Shown here: positions 1 through 9,878 of the stretch, piece by piece
How the letters are laid out: each line of letters starts with the position of its first letter
Numbering within the stretch: the first letter of the stretch is position 1
Notes under the pieces: model-generated
Seen by the model: only the letters and a program-made list of their open reading frames with translations
The model's database searches: none
What the model was told of the DNA's origin: nothing
Made by a program: the position numbers and the translations under genes
Source of the DNA: Carya illinoinensis
Taxonomy: Eukaryota > Streptophyta > Magnoliopsida > Fagales > Juglandaceae
Length of the DNA stretch: 64,000 bases
Assembly: GCF_018687715.1 (NCBI RefSeq)
Contig: NC_056753.1
Coordinates: 28,583,445 to 28,647,444, forward strand
Reading direction: 5' to 3'

Positions 1-30
1 ATGAGAGAAATATCTTAAATTGTTATTTAG

Positions 31-260
31 AGACAAATGATGATGGCTAAAACATTATGTGGTTCATGCGATGCCGACCATTACTTTCACAAGCCTTCAA
101 TGCAAAAGAAACGACTTGCCATGGGAAAATGATGTTTTTTAACTCCTTATAACGTATAGCTAACATATATCTGAGCAAATTGTGAATACGTTAGAATAAA
201 TATTATGTACATATCATCCATTAATATATATTGTAAGTTAGCTTAGCATGAGATGACGAC
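31..260 (+). repeat. Upstream block of the receptor-like protein gene, related to a repeated intergenic block
   Basis: Sequence such as AAATGATGAT, CATTACTTTC and CCTTCAAT followed by ACGACTTG lies 150-380 bases before the receptor-like protein start codon. It recurs in the same order at about 21.94-22.16, 39.12-39.45, 41.92-42.17 and 56.33-56.77 kb. This copy is the most diverged. Its place directly before an intact gene suggests that the family is promoter or upstream DNA of receptor-like protein genes; this is an inference from position, and no TATA box was assigned. Confidence 0.5.
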
Positions 261-408
261 CTCGACTAATTTAAACACATATATGGTCCCCTGCCTTGTC
301 ATCCAAGACTAATTTAAATATACACGTACTCATGGAGGGAATGAAATAATCTAAAATTCATTTCCTCCATTTCTTTTCTGATCTCTCCCCAACTCAATAT
401 TTTAGACA

Positions 409-3099
409 ATGCGTTTATCGTTTTCTCTCATCATCTTGATCGTGCACTTTCTTGTTTCATTGAGCATGTTTTATCTTATACTTGCTGCCTCTTCTTCTGT
501 TGTGCAACCCCTGTGCCATGATGATGAGAGATTTGCCTTGTTGCAATTCAAGGAAAGCTTCTTCATCAATCAGTCTGCGTCCGAAGATCCCTCTGCATAT
601 GCGAAGGTTTCATCGTGGAAGCCTGATCAAATCAGTGATTGCTGCAAGTGGGACGGTGTAGAGTGCAATAAGGACACTGGTCATGTCATCGCCCTCGATC
701 TCAGTAGCAGTTGTCTTAAAGGTTTTCTCAACTCCAATAGCAGCCTCTTCCACCTTGCTCACCTCCAAAACCTCAATTTGGCCGACAATGACTTTACCTC
801 TTCTCCAATTCCAGCTACTTTTAGGCAGCTTTCAAGGCTAACAAATCTCAACCTCTCAGCCTCTGTATTTTCTGGCCAAATCCCTTCAGAAATCTTAGAG
901 CTCTCCAAATTAGTTTTCTTGGATCTCTCAAATAATTTGTTGTTGAAGCTCCAAAAATCTGGCCTAACAGTTATAGCTCAAAACTTCACAAACTTGGAAG
1001 TACTATCTCTTGACCAGGTTGACATATCATCCAATGTACCCAATATCTTGGCAAACTTAACTTCTTTAACATCTCTATCTCTAATCGAGTGTGACCTGCA
1101 TGGTGAGTTTCCCGTGGGAATTTTCCATCTACCTAATCTTCAGCGTCTTCATATTGGGATCAACAAAGACCTCACGGGATGTGTCCCAGAACTTAACAGA
1201 ACTAGCCCTCTTGTATTATTGAGACTTGGATCCACGAACTTCTATGGTGAGATACCAGATTCGATTGGTAACCTAAAGTTCTTGGTTCAATTGACTGCGT
1301 GTTTTTGCAATTTCTCAGGAGAAATACCATCTTCACTAGGTAACCTTACCAATCTAAGTCTTTTAGATCTTCAATCAAATAGGTTGCAGGGTTCAATTCC
1401 ACAGTCAATATCAAGGCTTGTAAATCTTGATACTCTGTTTCTCAATGATAACTATTTGTGTGGCACGGTGGAGTTTGAGTTGTTTCTGAGACTCAGAAAC
1501 CTCATTAATCTCCAATTATCTAGAAACAATATTTCATTGCTTACAAAGCCCAGTATCAACTCAACTTTTGCAAAATTTAGTGTATTATACCTAGTTGATT
1601 GTGACTTGGGTGAGTTCCCAGAGTTTCTGAAGAACCAAGATCAGTTGGAGCTATTAGATCTCGGTGGAAACAAAATTCATGGCCAAGTTCCAAAATGGAT
1701 GTGGAACGTAAGTATAGAAACTCTCTGTGCTTTATATCTGGATGACAACTTTCTCACCGGTTTCGACCAACTTCCGGTTGTGCTCCCCTACATTAATCTA
1801 AGGCACCTGACGCTTGATTCTAACATGCTTCAAGGGTCATTGCCAATCCCACCACCTTCCATTTCTCTCTATTCGGTCTCAAACAACAACCTGACTGGAA
1901 AAATTTCACATTTGATTTGCAATCTAAGTTCCATAACTGGTCTCTATTTGTCAATCAACAACTTGGGTGGCCTTCTTCCTCAATGTTTAGGCAACTTGAG
2001 TGGTTCTCTATCATTGGACCTACACGGTAATAACTTTCATGGAACCATTCCTCGGATCTGTGGTGAAGCAAGCAAATTGATGATGATTGATTTCAGCCAA
2101 AATCATTTACAGGGGCGTGTACCGAGGTCATTGGCCAATTGTGCCAAGCTTGAAGCTGTTAATCTTGGTAACAATCAGATACATGATATTTTTCCTTCCT
2201 GGTTGGGTATTCTTCCAGAGTTGAGGATTCTCATTTTGAGATCTAATGAGCTCTATGGTACAATAGGAAGTTCTGATAGCAATTTCGATTTCCCGAAATT
2301 GCACATCATTGACCTCTCAAATAATGATCTTATTGGCAAGTTGCCCTTTGAACACTTCCAAAATTGGAAAGCCATGCAAATTTTTGATTTCGAGAGCTCA
2401 AAGTACGTGGAGGAAAACCAAACTCTAGTTACAATTGGAGGAGATTACTTGACGCATTCCTACTCTTACTCAATGACAATGATCAAGAAAGGCACAGAAA
2501 CACTATATGACAAAGTCCCTGATTTCTTAGTAGTTATTGATCTCTCGAACAACAAATTTGAAGGAGAAATCCCAGACATGGTGGGGAATCTGAAAGGACT
2601 TAATATGCTCAACCTTTCCTCAAACTTTCTCACTGGACCTATCCCTGTTACATTGGCAAACTTGACAGGGCTAGAAGCATTGGATCTGTCTCAAAACAAG
2701 TTGTCTGGTGCGATCCCTCTGCAACTAACGGTACTCACTTTCCTTTCATACTTTAATGTCTCCCATAATCGTTTGACAGGACCTATACCACATGGGAAAC
2801 AGTTTGACACATTCGACAACAGTTTGTTCAGTGAGAACCCTGAATTATGTGGTAACCCTTTGCCAAAGAAATGTGGGAATCCTGAGGACTCACTGCCTCC
2901 ATTTTCAAGCCGCAACTTAGATCAATTCTCATTTGAATTTGGTTGGAAAGTAGTCGCAATGGGATATGGGGTTGGATTCGTGTTTGGAGCTGTGTCTGGG
3001 CAAATCTTAATCACAAAGAAGTATGGTTGGTTTATGAAGACGTTTTCTATTGGGCAGCCGAACCGAAGAAGGGTGAATTGGAGAGGCCGCAAAAATTAA
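409..3099 (+). CDS. Leucine-rich-repeat receptor-like protein (Cf-9/RLP type), intact
   Basis: Single-exon reading frame of 896 residues. Residues 1-28 form a hydrophobic signal peptide. Residues 36-90 match the plant LRR N-terminal cap (Cys36, the Cys78-Cys79 pair, WDGVEC). Extracellular LRRs of the LxxLxxLxLxxNxLxGxIP type fill most of residues 95-820. They are interrupted around residues 665-705 by a non-LRR island (FQNWKAM, then YSYSMTMIKKGTE), as in Cf proteins. A final LRR cap (NPELCGNPLPKKCG) and a short acidic juxtamembrane stretch (NPEDSLPPF) follow. One transmembrane helix lies near residues 846-868 and contains GxxxG spacing (GYGVGFVFG). The cytoplasmic tail is about 28 basic residues with no kinase. 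Proteins of this family sit in the plasma membrane, sense pathogen or developmental ligands and signal through partner kinases such as SOBIR1. Many N-glycosylation sequons are present. The first ATG is used because the signal peptide begins there. The ligand cannot be read from the sequence. Confidence 0.93.
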   Translation: MRLSFSLIILIVHFLVSLSMFYLILAASSSVVQPLCHDDERFALLQFKESFFINQSASEDPSAYAKVSSWKPDQISDCCKWDGVECNKDTGHVIALDLSSSCLKGFLNSNSSLFHLAHLQNLNLADNDFTSSPIPATFRQLSRLTNLNLSASVFSGQIPSEILELSKLVFLDLSNNLLLKLQKSGLTVIAQNFTNLEVLSLDQVDISSNVPNILANLTSLTSLSLIECDLHGEFPVGIFHLPNLQRLHIGINKDLTGCVPELNRTSPLVLLRLGSTNFYGEIPDSIGNLKFLVQLTACFCNFSGEIPSSLGNLTNLSLLDLQSNRLQGSIPQSISRLVNLDTLFLNDNYLCGTVEFELFLRLRNLINLQLSRNNISLLTKPSINSTFAKFSVLYLVDCDLGEFPEFLKNQDQLELLDLGGNKIHGQVPKWMWNVSIETLCALYLDDNFLTGFDQLPVVLPYINLRHLTLDSNMLQGSLPIPPPSISLYSVSNNNLTGKISHLICNLSSITGLYLSINNLGGLLPQCLGNLSGSLSLDLHGNNFHGTIPRICGEASKLMMIDFSQNHLQGRVPRSLANCAKLEAVNLGNNQIHDIFPSWLGILPELRILILRSNELYGTIGSSDSNFDFPKLHIIDLSNNDLIGKLPFEHFQNWKAMQIFDFESSKYVEENQTLVTIGGDYLTHSYSYSMTMIKKGTETLYDKVPDFLVVIDLSNNKFEGEIPDMVGNLKGLNMLNLSSNFLTGPIPVTLANLTGLEALDLSQNKLSGAIPLQLTVLTFLSYFNVSHNRLTGPIPHGKQFDTFDNSLFSENPELCGNPLPKKCGNPEDSLPPFSSRNLDQFSFEFGWKVVAMGYGVGFVFGAVSGQILITKKYGWFMKTFSIGQPNRRRVNWRGRKN

Positions 3100-4000
3100 A
3101 TATAAATAATTCTATGCACAAAGTCTGTACGTAGTACGTACTATTATGGTGGCTTTACTTTTCTTTTTTTCTTTTTTGTTTTTTTCCATCTTTTAGATGT
3201 TAAAGGAAAGGGCCATGGGTAGGATGTTTGTACCGAAAAGAATCTGTTGTATTTCCACCCACGCTCTCAATAAAGTAGGTGTTGTGAAAGAAAATTAACC
3301 AGAGGTTTATGGCAGTGAAAGTAGAGATGCTCTGCTCTGGTGTATTTCCGTTCCAATTTATAGTAATCGTTACACTTGAGTTGTGTATATTTGATTAGAG
3401 AGAGGTAATGTGCATGTACGTAGGACAATAAACAAGGAGAGAACTTCAAACACGTATACCTAAGAGTAGTAGTCTGCTAATCTAGAGAATTGAACTTCAT
3501 ATTCATCTTCATCTAGAGCAACTATTACTGTACTCTGCTGGTCCTTGTCTATACCACCTCCTCCATTTACAGATATTTGTAAGACTCATACGCGCTCATA
3601 CCCCTAAAACAACACCACCTAAAAAATAAAAAACAACCTTTTCAAAATTTCAAATAAAAAATAAAAAACAATTTAAATTTTTTCAAATTTCTAAACAAAA
3701 AAATATTATAAAACTATATTATTACAATATTTAAACTTTATAATATTTTTTATTTAATTTTTTTTCTCTTTTTTCTTAAAATTCAAAAAATACTTAACTC
3801 AAACAATCTCATTATTATTCACAGACTATCTTACTACTATTCACAAAATTATCATCTCATCTCACTCTCCAAACCTCTCCCAAGTCTTTAGATCTACTTT
3901 CTTTTCCTCTAATTTTGCTTTTTGTGTTTTGGAACTATTTTTTATTTTTGATATGCTATTTCACTTCTGCAAGCATGGGACATGAGAGAGGCGGAAGATT
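3100..4000. other. 3' flank of the receptor gene and an AT-rich MITE-like stretch
   Basis: No gene is seen. Positions 3100-3250 are 3' flank, with weak similarity to the repeated intergenic block (TCTGTAC, TACTAT, then a T-rich run). About 3595-3890 is an AT-rich stretch ending in CATCTCATCTCACTCTCC. The same style of sequence recurs near 21.65, 41.25, 41.58, 56.03, 58.2 and 59.1 kb. It looks like an old miniature element, but its ends are not clear. Confidence 0.4.
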
Positions 4001-6489
4001 TTTGATATCCCATTTTTACGTGATTTTTAATGAAGAATTATTTAAATTATTATAAATATTAGTTTTTTTGTTTTAAATTTAATGTGTTATTTGTTAGATT
4101 TATTTTATGGTTTTTAAATTGTGCAATTTATTTTAATTTACTTTCTTGATATTAATTATTATTTTGTATTTAAATTGCTCTCTGCTTTAATTTATTTTAT
4201 TTTAGACTTTAAATATTTTATTTTATTAATATTGAATTGTAGTATTTTTATTCAACTTTTATTTATTATTTATTTTTTTATTGTACTTTTTTCCTCTTAG
4301 ACCCTTGTTTTCGGACTGGGCTTTGTTTTAATAGGACTTTCCTTCATTTTTCTGCCCAGGCCATTGCTCTAGCTCAGCCCCTTTTATTCCCTTCCCTACA
4401 CGGTGTCGTTTGGTCCATGCCTTAGGGCTTAATTCCTCTCCTCTTCAACGCCTTCTACCTTCTTCTTCCTCTTATTTCATTTCTTCTTCCCCTGCAGCCG
4501 ATAGCTTCTTCTTCCCCTTCTTTCCATTTTCGTTTTCCTTCTTTCTTCCTTCAAAACCAGAGTGTGCTGCAGCTGCCTTTCTCCATTTTCGTTAGGTAAT
4601 TTCTTGCACTCTAGTTTTGTTGTTTTAGTTTCTAGTTTCTGTTATCTGCAGACCGAACCTCCTCTTCTCCATTTCCCTTTCCTCATTTTCTTCTTGTGCA
4701 TTTGAAAATCTGTGTCCTGCCGTAGCTCTTGATTTCGGTTTCTCTGTTTCTGACCGTGCATTTCTCTTTTCTTTCCTTGCATTTTATTTCATCTGATTTC
4801 TCATCTTGTGCATTTCTCTTCTCTTTTCTCTCCAAACCGTGACTCATGCTCTGTTTTTGGCCCTATTTTTATGCTTGATTTCCCTCTTATTTTCCTTTGT
4901 AATTTTCGTGATCCAAGCTTGTGGTTTATTCCCTTGCATCTCCAGTTGTTTGGCCCCTTTTTGTGCTCTATTGTAAGCCAAAAACCGTGCCCCTGTTTTG
5001 ACCCCAAGCCGTGAGCTTCACTTTGGGTTTTTTCTTGATTATTTTGCTCTTGCCATGAACCTCATTTCCCATCCATCATCTTCTATTTTATTTAAGTAAA
5101 AATCAGTCCCTTTATTTCGAAAATTGCACCTTAAACCCCCTTGTTTTTTAAAGCCATTTTAGTTCCAAAAATTGTAATTTTTAGTGATTTATTTCAAGCT
5201 AACTTTTGGAGTTAATCGGGTATTTGATCTTCTAGAATTACTGTATTTAAAACGCTGTAAGTATTTTCTAAATTTTCTTTAATATTTAAATATATTTTTG
5301 TTTTAACAATACATTATGATTTACTTAGTTGTGTCGGACTGAGTCCGAGGAGTCGGGAGTCGGATGGATTTGAGGATAGAGTTATTTATGTTTGGATGTG
5401 TTGGATTTGAGGATAGAGTTATTTATGTGCTGAAAATTGAAAACTGAGTTTTTTAAGTGTTAATGAATTTTTAGTGCGTGTGTATCACGACCCCAAACCG
5501 AGATGTGACATTATTTCGATGGAGCTTCTCTGTCACTCGAGAGTAGAATATACTGAGTGATGTCCCATGGGTTGTCGCTAGGCGACAACAGGCTTGGGCG
5601 ATACGGTAACATTACCATGCCGACTTTGTGGTCCCTCGGCTGGCAGGGAATAGAGGATGTCTGGTCATGGTACGCACTGGGCGCGGAGTTGGGTATTGCT
5701 TGTGTAGATGTCATATGCGTGGTCGTTACCTGTGGTGTGGTATAGGAGCCAGGGTATGCGGATGATCCCTAAGGGAGATCATGATGCATACAAATAAAAT
5801 TGGAAATTGATTTTGATATTGGTTAATGGGTCATTTTCTGGAAAAATTGCGGGATTTTTATTAATGGATTTTCGTGGACCATTTTATGGGAAAATGGTGG
5901 ATTTCTTGTTTTGGGCCATTATCTGAGATAATGGCGAGGAAATGTTTTAATGGAACTGTTTAGGCCAAAAAAATGAGATTTTTGGCGTGCGTTGAGAAAA
6001 AGATTATTTTTTGGAAAATGTTATTTTTAGATCTCATGCATATGACATCCTGTTCATGCATATTGTTCAGAATTTAATGTATTTATATCTTGTGGGTTGC
6101 TTGGATTATTACTTACCTGCGATACCGTCTTTGGTACTATAAATTTTGATGCAGATGAAAAGAAGGCTGAGCCTGAGGTGTCGGTTCTGTTGGAGGACTG
6201 ATTGGAGGTTTTGGCTTGTATTATTTTCCGTCTTTAATTATGTATTTTTGAATTTGTGACATTATTTAGACTTGTATTATTTTGATACGCATGTTTTAAA
6301 CGAGTTTGTATTTAAAAAAAAAACTGGTACTTAGTTGAAAGATTTTATTAACCGCTGCGTTTTTTTTTGATGTACACGTATTGTATGTACACACACTTGA
6401 CACTTGCCGATGCGATGCGTGACTTGTGTTGTCATCATCCTGACGTCTCAATTTTTACATGTCCGTACGTGAGAGTTGGGGATGTCACA
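4001..6489 (+). mobile_element. Solo LTR of a long-LTR retrotransposon (2.49 kb)
   Basis: The segment starts TTTGATATCCCATTTTTACG and ends GGGGATGTCACA. The copy at 61727 begins TGTGATATCC and matches in collinear pieces over its whole length, including GGTTAATGGGTCATTTT, TTTTGATGCAGATGA and CTGGTACTTAGTTGA. The left flank AGATT and right flank AGGTT are a five-base target duplication with one mismatch. No primer-binding site or coding sequence follows, so this is a solo LTR. Its length and TGTGA/TCACA ends suggest a Ty3/gypsy chromovirus (Tekay/Del-like), but with no internal region here the superfamily is an inference. The short ORFs inside it (CT-rich at 4410-4595) are not genes. Confidence 0.72.
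5571..5660 (+). repeat. Cluster of short stem-loops inside the solo LTR
   Basis: Positions 5571-5589 form a perfect 8-bp stem with a 3-base loop (GTTGTCGC, TAG, GCGACAAC). GGTAACATTACC follows at 5605-5616, and a TCCCT/AGGGA pair lies at about 5643-5660. The nearby GGGCGCGG motif (about 5680) has a counterpart in the reverse-strand LTR at 60.2-60.3 kb, so the structured tract is shared by the family. Confidence 0.55.
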
Positions 6490-6744
6490 AGGTTATTAAA
6501 ATTTGGATCATTGTGTAACGTGTTCCTCTATGTTTTGAGTCAGGAAATGGAGGCTGCCGGTAAATTGAAATGAAAAGGACGCATTCTCTGTTTTTCTCAG
6601 GAAAAAAACGAAGTTGTTTGGGACACTTCTTGTTGCATTGGAGTAATTCTGGTGAGAAATCTATATTTTTGGCTACTGGTTTTAATAGATATATATATTT
6701 ATCTTATCCTAAAATTTGGGGTTGAAAGATATGTTTTTAGAGTT

Positions 6745-6877
6745 ATTTCCTAATTTATATTTGTGGTTAAAACCTTGAAAGATATGTTTTTAGAGTTATT
6801 TGAGGCAAGGTTTTAACCACAAATAACTCTAAAAACATATCTTTCAAGATTTTAACCACAAATATAAATTAGGAAAT
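6745..6877. repeat. Near-perfect inverted repeat, 57-bp arms, 19-base loop
   Basis: The left arm is 6745-6801 and the right arm 6821-6877, with one mismatch in 57 pairs by eye. The loop is 6802-6820. A partial direct copy of the arm (TTGAAAGATATGTTTTTAGA) also lies at 6722-6741, so the unit occurs twice direct and once inverted. A transcript from either strand would fold into one long hairpin. No transposon ends or flanking target duplication were found. It could be a hairpin small-RNA source or a recent inverted duplication. Confidence 0.75.
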
Positions 6878-6879
6878 TG

Positions 6880-7010
6880 TCGTTCATTAGAAGATGATAA
6901 CATTGAGATAAAGCATCCCTAGTCAGCTAATTTTTTTCATGGTTTTAAAAAATTATTGCTAAATGTTTGGTACGAATAATGGATTATTTCTTATTTCTTA
7001 TGTTTGGTAT
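6880..7010 (+). repeat. Dispersed noncoding repeat, also at 57.14-57.26 kb
   Basis: TTCATTAGAAGATGATAACATT, then CAGCTA, TTTTAAAAA, TTATTGCTAAAT and AATAATGGATTATTTCTTATTT occur here and again at about 57137-57262 in the same order. A weaker, partial match lies near 58040-58130. No coding capacity is seen. The repeat probably marks decayed transposon or intergenic sequence. Confidence 0.55.
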
Positions 7011-7162
7011 AGATTGAAACTAATTTCCATCCACCTGCTTATACATCTAACAAATGCATTATACATCCACCTACTTACAGGTAACAATGAATTGTGATTG
7101 TATTCAAACTAGTGAACTCTTGTATTCATGCACAAAAGGGGAAAATAATATTAATAAAAATA

Positions 7163-7345
7163 GAGTAATGCTACATACAATCGTGGAGTGTGTAAAAGCT
7201 ATACAATCGCTTTAAAAAAGAGTGGAGTCTACGATTAAAAAGTTAATTTTTTTTTATTTTATTTTATGTGGGTCTCGTATTAATTCACTTTTTTCAAAGA
7301 GATTGCGTGACGCTTACATAACCACGACTGCAAATATTATTTCTC
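7163..7345. mobile_element. Mutator-type MITE, 183 bp, 9-bp target duplication
   Basis: The terminal inverted repeats are imperfect: the left end reads GAGTAATGCTACATACAATC and the right end, on the other strand, GAGAAATAATATTTGCAGTC, both running into GTGG. Inner sequence (CAATCGCTTTAAAAAAG versus CAATCTCTTTGAAAAAAG) continues the inverted repeat. The flanks are identical 9-mers, ATAAAAATA at 7154-7162 and 7346-7354. A 9-bp duplication is typical of Mutator-like elements. There is no coding capacity, so it is non-autonomous. Confidence 0.75.
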
Positions 7346-7736
7346 ATAAAAATAATAACAAATTGACTGCAAGTCCAATATCCAAGCTGGTGAACTCTTG
7401 CCAAAAGTAATGTATTCACGAGACATTCAATTTTTAAATTGTGATTGTCATACACATCATAATAAACTTTCATTAAAGAATCAAATGAACAACTAAACAC
7501 AAGCAGTCCAAAACATAAGAATATATGCTGATGCTTTTCTTCCAACTGAAGACAAGCACTCCAAAACATAAGAATCGAGCTATTGCTTCTTTGCCATTGA
7601 TTGTGATCCATCTAACCCATGTTATATTTGTAATGAATAATATTCAATTAACGAGTTATGTCATGTGTATATTATTGTTTGTATGTAAATAATAAAAAGA
7701 ATCAAACTAGTGTGAAAGAGATCATTGCATTTTCTT
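7346..7736. other. No gene recognised
   Basis: AT-rich sequence. The only structure seen is a short direct repeat (CCAAAACATAAGAAT at about 7508 and 7561). The minus-strand frame over 7294-7611 has no recognisable domain and overlaps the MITE end. Confidence 0.4.
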
Positions 7737-8279
7737 GAGTCCCAATGACTGCTTCTTGGAGTTGTGTTCCACTAATGTTAATCGTTGAGCCATCTGGAAC
7801 AGTTTGGTGACAAATAAATAATAATAAAAAAGCCAAATATTGGTTTAATGTTCACAATGTCTAACATTTACTTCTTCCACAGTCAAGTAGCAATTCAAAT
7901 ATAAGTATATAACAATTATATACAGATATATCTTAATATACCTGCACGTGTCCAACATTGAATATATCTATCTCTGATGGGCCAAATAAATTCTTGCACG
8001 TGTCTAGGACTAGTGTATCTGCTTCATCTCGCTAATATTCAAGTAACAAGTAACAAAACCCATTTGCATTAATAAAATATACATAAACATGAATCTATTT
8101 AAAATTATGAGTAACAATTATTAAAAATGTGCACTTGTTTACGTTTTTCCTTTACATGTGATTTCTTTTTATTCGCTTTAACTTTCAGCATGTCTTTCTT
8201 CTTCCTGGACGCACTTCTCAGAGATGGGGGTCTTCTTTTTCCTCTCACAATAAGTGGACTAAGTATTGGCTTTGAACTA

Positions 8280-9050
8280 TCAACTATAGTTGTGTCCAAT
8301 GTCGTACAACCAACATTGGAATCCATTCGGGTCATAGATGGGGGTTTGTTGGTTATCACGATATAAGTCAATCATTGAATATAACTTTTGAGCTGCATCC
8401 TCACTGTGCTCATTGGAACCCACTGCATGAGTTATCATCTGATAACATATATTCAATAGACTTGAAAATCTATTAGCATCTAGCCTGTTATCCCCTAGGT
8501 CATAGCTACTGCGGATTAAAGTGTATCTTCTTTTGATATCCTTTCTCCATTGATCTAAAATGCACTCATCTAGTAATGATTTTATTTGATTAGATTTGAA
8601 TATAGTCAGACTATGCCTACACAGTATCCCTCTTATATGAAATAACCTACATGAACACTTAGCATCGCATTCTTCCTCATTAAAGTCCACATAATGTGTA
8701 ACTAGTTTAATGAACTCTTCAACACGAACTTCATCCTCTACCAGATAGGTTTTTATTACACCATTCCTTTTAAGTAGAGTTGGATCCATATCGAGCACAT
8801 CCAAGACTTGCCGTTGAATTTCCATAAATTTAGCATACGTGTACAACTCTTGAAATCTCTTTTCAATTAGAGATCTAGATATGTAGGGAATTGTGGCATT
8901 AAATGAGTGGAAGTTCGCGCTATTTGCATTTTCAATTTTCTTTCTCAATGTGTTTTCAAACTCGTCGACAAACTCCTTCAAGTTTGTTCTCACATGAACA
9001 TAACCGTCAAAAAAAGCATTCACACTTTCGTATCGTTGGGTTGTACTCAT
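8280..9050 (-). pseudogene. FAR1-like: C-terminal SWIM zinc-finger segment
   Basis: Open stretch of 256 residues that continues the transposase core after a short broken zone. It opens with MSTTQRYESVNAFFDGYV, a family hallmark that is internal rather than an initiator. The SWIM finger is near residues 129-146 (CDAKCSCRLFHIRGILCRH, CxC then CxH). The IDLY...YDPNG end then runs into the shifted basic tail frame at 8371-8105. All SWIM ligands are present, so decay is by frameshift rather than by loss of ligands. Confidence 0.8.
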
Positions 9051-9188
9051 CCCAGCCCAAAAAAACTCTTTTAGGAGTACCGGTACCCAATGCCTATGCT
9101 CAGCTTATAAACTTTGCAACTAGACATTCTCATGCAAGTTGTACCTGTTAATTAACCCCTCTTAGCAACTCTCAAACTTTTCAATACT

Positions 9189-9878
9189 TTAAGTGTCATA
9201 TACACATTTCATCAACTGATTTTTCAACTGACTTTTGTAGGCACCATGGGAGTCAAGCTTGTCAGGGACTTTTTTCAATATATACCACAGGAAAAATCTA
9301 CGTAAGCTTTCCGGAAAGACAATAGCAATTACATTTTTCATTACTTTGTCTTGATCTGTGATAATAGCTTTTGAAACTATAGCATCCATACATTGCAACA
9401 AGGTTTGGAATAACCATGTAAAGGTCTCTGTATCCTCACTGGAAATTAACCTTGCTCTCAAAAGAATTGGCTGCCCATGGTGGTATACACCAACAAATGG
9501 TGCAAATGGCATCCCATATCTATTCGTCAGATATGTGGTGTTGAATGTTACCACATCAACAAAATATTGATAGGCTGCCCTACTACGTGAGTCTACCCAA
9601 AAAAAATTCTTTAATCTCTCGTCATCATCTAAATCCATCAATGCAAAAAATCTGTCATTCTTGTATTGCATCTTACAAAAATACTCTCGAATTGCTCCAG
9701 CACCATCTTTCCCAAATCGCATATACCGTGCCTTATTGATGTAATTGCAACAATTCATTTCCAAAAATGGAAGGTTCTTGAATCCACCCATGCCAATGAC
9801 AAGCAATCCAAAACTCTTATTCATTTGGATGCCAGCTAAGTCGTTTATATCTATGAGTCTTTTTATGAATTTACTCAT
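9189..9878 (-). pseudogene. FAR1-like: MULE transposase core segment
   Basis: Open stretch of 229 residues inside the FAR1-like pseudogene. It includes GIQMNKSFG, ALMDLDDD, FFWVDSRSR, the domesticated core DVVTFNTTYL-NRYGMPFAPFVGV, AIITDQDKVMKN and FPESLRRFFLWYILKKVP, the usual order of the MULE domain in FRS proteins. The first and last Asp of the ancestral catalytic region (DVVTF, ITDQD) are visible. The segment ends at KCVYDT, where the family normally continues, so the stop at 9189 is a lesion. Confidence 0.8.

Noticed and set aside
2691..2915. Minus-strand frame inside the receptor-like protein gene
   Set aside because: Shadow of the LRR-coding strand.
4410..4595. Short Ser/Phe-rich frame and neighbours at 4801-5014
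   Set aside because: Pyrimidine-rich leader-like part of the solo LTR; not conserved as protein in the related LTR at 61727.
7294..7611. 105-residue minus-strand frame
   Set aside because: It overlaps the MITE end, has no recognised domain and lies in AT-rich spacer.
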